The translations under genes were made by a program, and so were the position numbers. The notes beneath the pieces are model-generated. The model saw only the letters and a list, made by a program, of their open reading frames with translations. It was not told where the DNA came from and ran no database searches. DNA of 5,473 nucleotides, from contig JAYSYZ010000031.1 of NCBI GenBank assembly GCA_043727195.1, positions 1 through 5,473 on the forward strand, read 5' to 3'. The stretch comes from JAUYQR01 sp043727195. Its GTDB lineage: Bacteria; Pseudomonadota; Alphaproteobacteria; Rhodobacterales; Rhodobacteraceae. Numbering within the stretch: the stretch's first letter is position 1; every line of letters begins with the position of its first letter. This document shows positions 4,202 to 5,473 of the stretch, piece by piece.

Positions 4202-5473
4202 ATGATTACTGAAATCCTGATTGTTCTGGCGCTGATAGTGGTGAATGGCGTGCTGGCGATGTCAGAGCTTGCCATCGTGTCGGCGCGCCCGGCGCGATTG
4301 AAACCGCTGGCCGGCAAAAGCCTCGGTGCTGCTGCGGCGCTGAAGCTTGGCGAGGATCCGGGGCGGTTCCTGTCGACAGTGCAGATCGGCATCACCATGG
4401 TGGGGGTGTTGTCGGGTGCGCTTTCGGGCGCGACCTTGGGGGTCCGGCTTGAACGGTGGTTGGTCACGACGGGGGTCCCGGCCGACTGGGCCGACACATT
4501 GGGGGTGGGTGGTGTTGTGGTTGCGATCACCTATGTGTCGCTGATCATCGGCGAACTGGTCCCGAAACAGCTGGCCCTGCGCAATCCCGAGGCGGTGGCG
4601 ATCCGCATGGCCCCGGCGATGCTGATCCTGTCAAAGGTCGGCGCGCCGCTGGTCTGGCTGCTGGACCGGTCGGGTCGTGCGATCCTGTGGCTGCTGGGTC
4701 AGCACGGCGCGGGATCGTCGCGGGTGACCGAGGAAGAGGTGCATCTGATCCTGAGCGAAGCCCATGAAGGCGGCGTGCTGGAGGATGAGGAGCGCGCGAT
4801 GATGACAGGCGTGATGCGGTTGAGCGACCGCAACGCCCGCGCGCTGATGACGCCGCGCCACGAAGTACAGATGCTGCCCCTGGGCGCAACCCCGGCCGAG
4901 GCGGTGGCAGCGATCCGCGCCATTGCGATGCCGCGAATGCCGGTGGTCGATGCCGAGGGCGATGTGGTGGGGATCGTTCTTTTGGCCGATGCCTTTCAGG
5001 CGGTATCCCGGCGCGAGCCGGTCGATGTCCGCGCGTTGCTGCACGAGGTGCCGGTCGTTTCGGACAAGGCCGAGGCGCTGGATGTGTTGCAGGTGCTGCA
5101 GGGTGCGGCGCATCACATGGCGCTGGTCTATGACGAATACGGCCATTTCGAAGGCATCATCACCACCGGCGACGTGCTGGAGGCGATCACCGGCGCGGTG
5201 GCGGCGGCGGATGCCGACGAGCCGGCGATTGTAACGCGTGAAGATGGCAGCCTGCTGGTGGCGGGCTGGATGCCGGCGGATGAATTCTGCGACCGGCTGG
5301 GCCTGCCGCGCGACCTCGCCGGGGAATACGACACGGTCGCGGGGCTGGTGCTGCATCAGCTTGGCTCCATGCCCGAGCTTGGCGAACAGGTCGATGCCGC
5401 CGGCTGGCGGTTCGAGGTGATCGATCTTGACGGTCGCCGCATCGACAAGCTGCTGGTCAGCCGGATCGACGAC
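4202..5473 (+). CDS. CNNM (DUF21)-CBS-CorC/HlyC membrane protein, "hemolysin family" (3' partial)
   Basis: This inner-membrane protein belongs to the CNNM/CorC superfamily, whose members are linked to Mg2+, Co2+ or other cation or polyamine efflux; the name hemolysin is historical. The 424 visible residues hold a DUF21/CNNM domain (~1-175) with hydrophobic helices at about 3-24 (ILIVLALIVVNGVLAM), 58-80 and 101-122. The conserved NGVLAMSELAIVSARPARL and IIGELVPKQLALRNPE are present. Two CBS motifs follow (~210-268, starting NARALMTPRHEV; ~275-335, with ALVYDEYGHFEGIITTGDVLEAI), then a CorC_HlyC domain (~345-424, with EYDTVAGLVLHQLG). Typical lengths are 430-440, so only a few residues are beyond the window. 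An in-frame TAG at 4190-4192 makes the ATG at 4202 the earliest possible start, and it fits the family N-terminus. No well-spaced ribosome site is present (only GGGG 1 nt before the ATG). The real substrate cannot be told from sequence. Confidence 0.93.
   Translation, partial: MITEILIVLALIVVNGVLAMSELAIVSARPARLKPLAGKSLGAAAALKLGEDPGRFLSTVQIGITMVGVLSGALSGATLGVRLERWLVTTGVPADWADTLGVGGVVVAITYVSLIIGELVPKQLALRNPEAVAIRMAPAMLILSKVGAPLVWLLDRSGRAILWLLGQHGAGSSRVTEEEVHLILSEAHEGGVLEDEERAMMTGVMRLSDRNARALMTPRHEVQMLPLGATPAEAVAAIRAIAMPRMPVVDAEGDVVGIVLLADAFQAVSRREPVDVRALLHEVPVVSDKAEALDVLQVLQGAAHHMALVYDEYGHFEGIITTGDVLEAITGAVAAADADEPAIVTREDGSLLVAGWMPADEFCDRLGLPRDLAGEYDTVAGLVLHQLGSMPELGEQVDAAGWRFEVIDLDGRRIDKLLVSRIDD

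Noticed and set aside
4631..5356. 241-codon minus-strand open frame opposite the CNNM gene
   Set aside because: His/Arg/Gln-rich antisense translation with no domain; the plus strand holds an unbroken CNNM-CBS-CorC protein.

Overview
The window is high-GC DNA (strong G/C bias at third codon positions) with the gene style of an alphaproteobacterium, most likely from the Rhodobacteraceae/Rhodobacterales. The assignment rests on protein character: the TatA N-terminus, an FbpC-type ABC ATPase and a YafY-type HTH regulator all look rhodobacterial. It is inferred by eye, without a database search. Genes are tightly packed and nearly all on the + strand. There are no RNA genes, insertion sequences or CRISPR arrays that I can see.

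Layout. (1) 1-954: the 3' nine-tenths of an FbpC-like ABC transporter ATPase (5' end outside the window). (2) 955-1021: a short convergent gap with a possible bidirectional hairpin. (3) 1022-1372, minus strand: a short YafY-type helix-turn-helix regulator lacking the usual WYL effector domain. (4) 1373-1536: the divergent control region, with a near-perfect operator-like dyad at 1406-1427. (5) 1537-3209: tatA, tatB and tatC, the complete twin-arginine translocase. (6) 3206-4060: a DUF815-family P-loop ATPase whose GTG start overlaps the tatC stop by 4 nt. (7) 4061-4201: a gap with a strong GC hairpin, then a second dyad overlapping a possible promoter. (8) 4202 to the window end: a CNNM (DUF21)/CBS/CorC-HlyC membrane protein, missing only its last few residues.

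How the genes fit together. TatA, TatB and TatC export folded proteins that carry twin-arginine signal peptides. The three genes and the DUF815 ATPase read as one operon: a 36-nt tatA-tatB gap, then ATGA (tatB/tatC) and GTGA (tatC/DUF815) overlaps that suggest translational coupling. The regulator diverges from this operon and a clean dyad lies between them, so it may control itself, the tat operon, or both. The ABC ATPase and the CNNM protein look like independent neighbouring units.

The least explained items are the tat-coupled DUF815 ATPase, the WYL-less regulator with its intact-looking operator, an extended periplasmic loop in TatC, and the dyad over the CNNM start region. None of these alone proves a new system.
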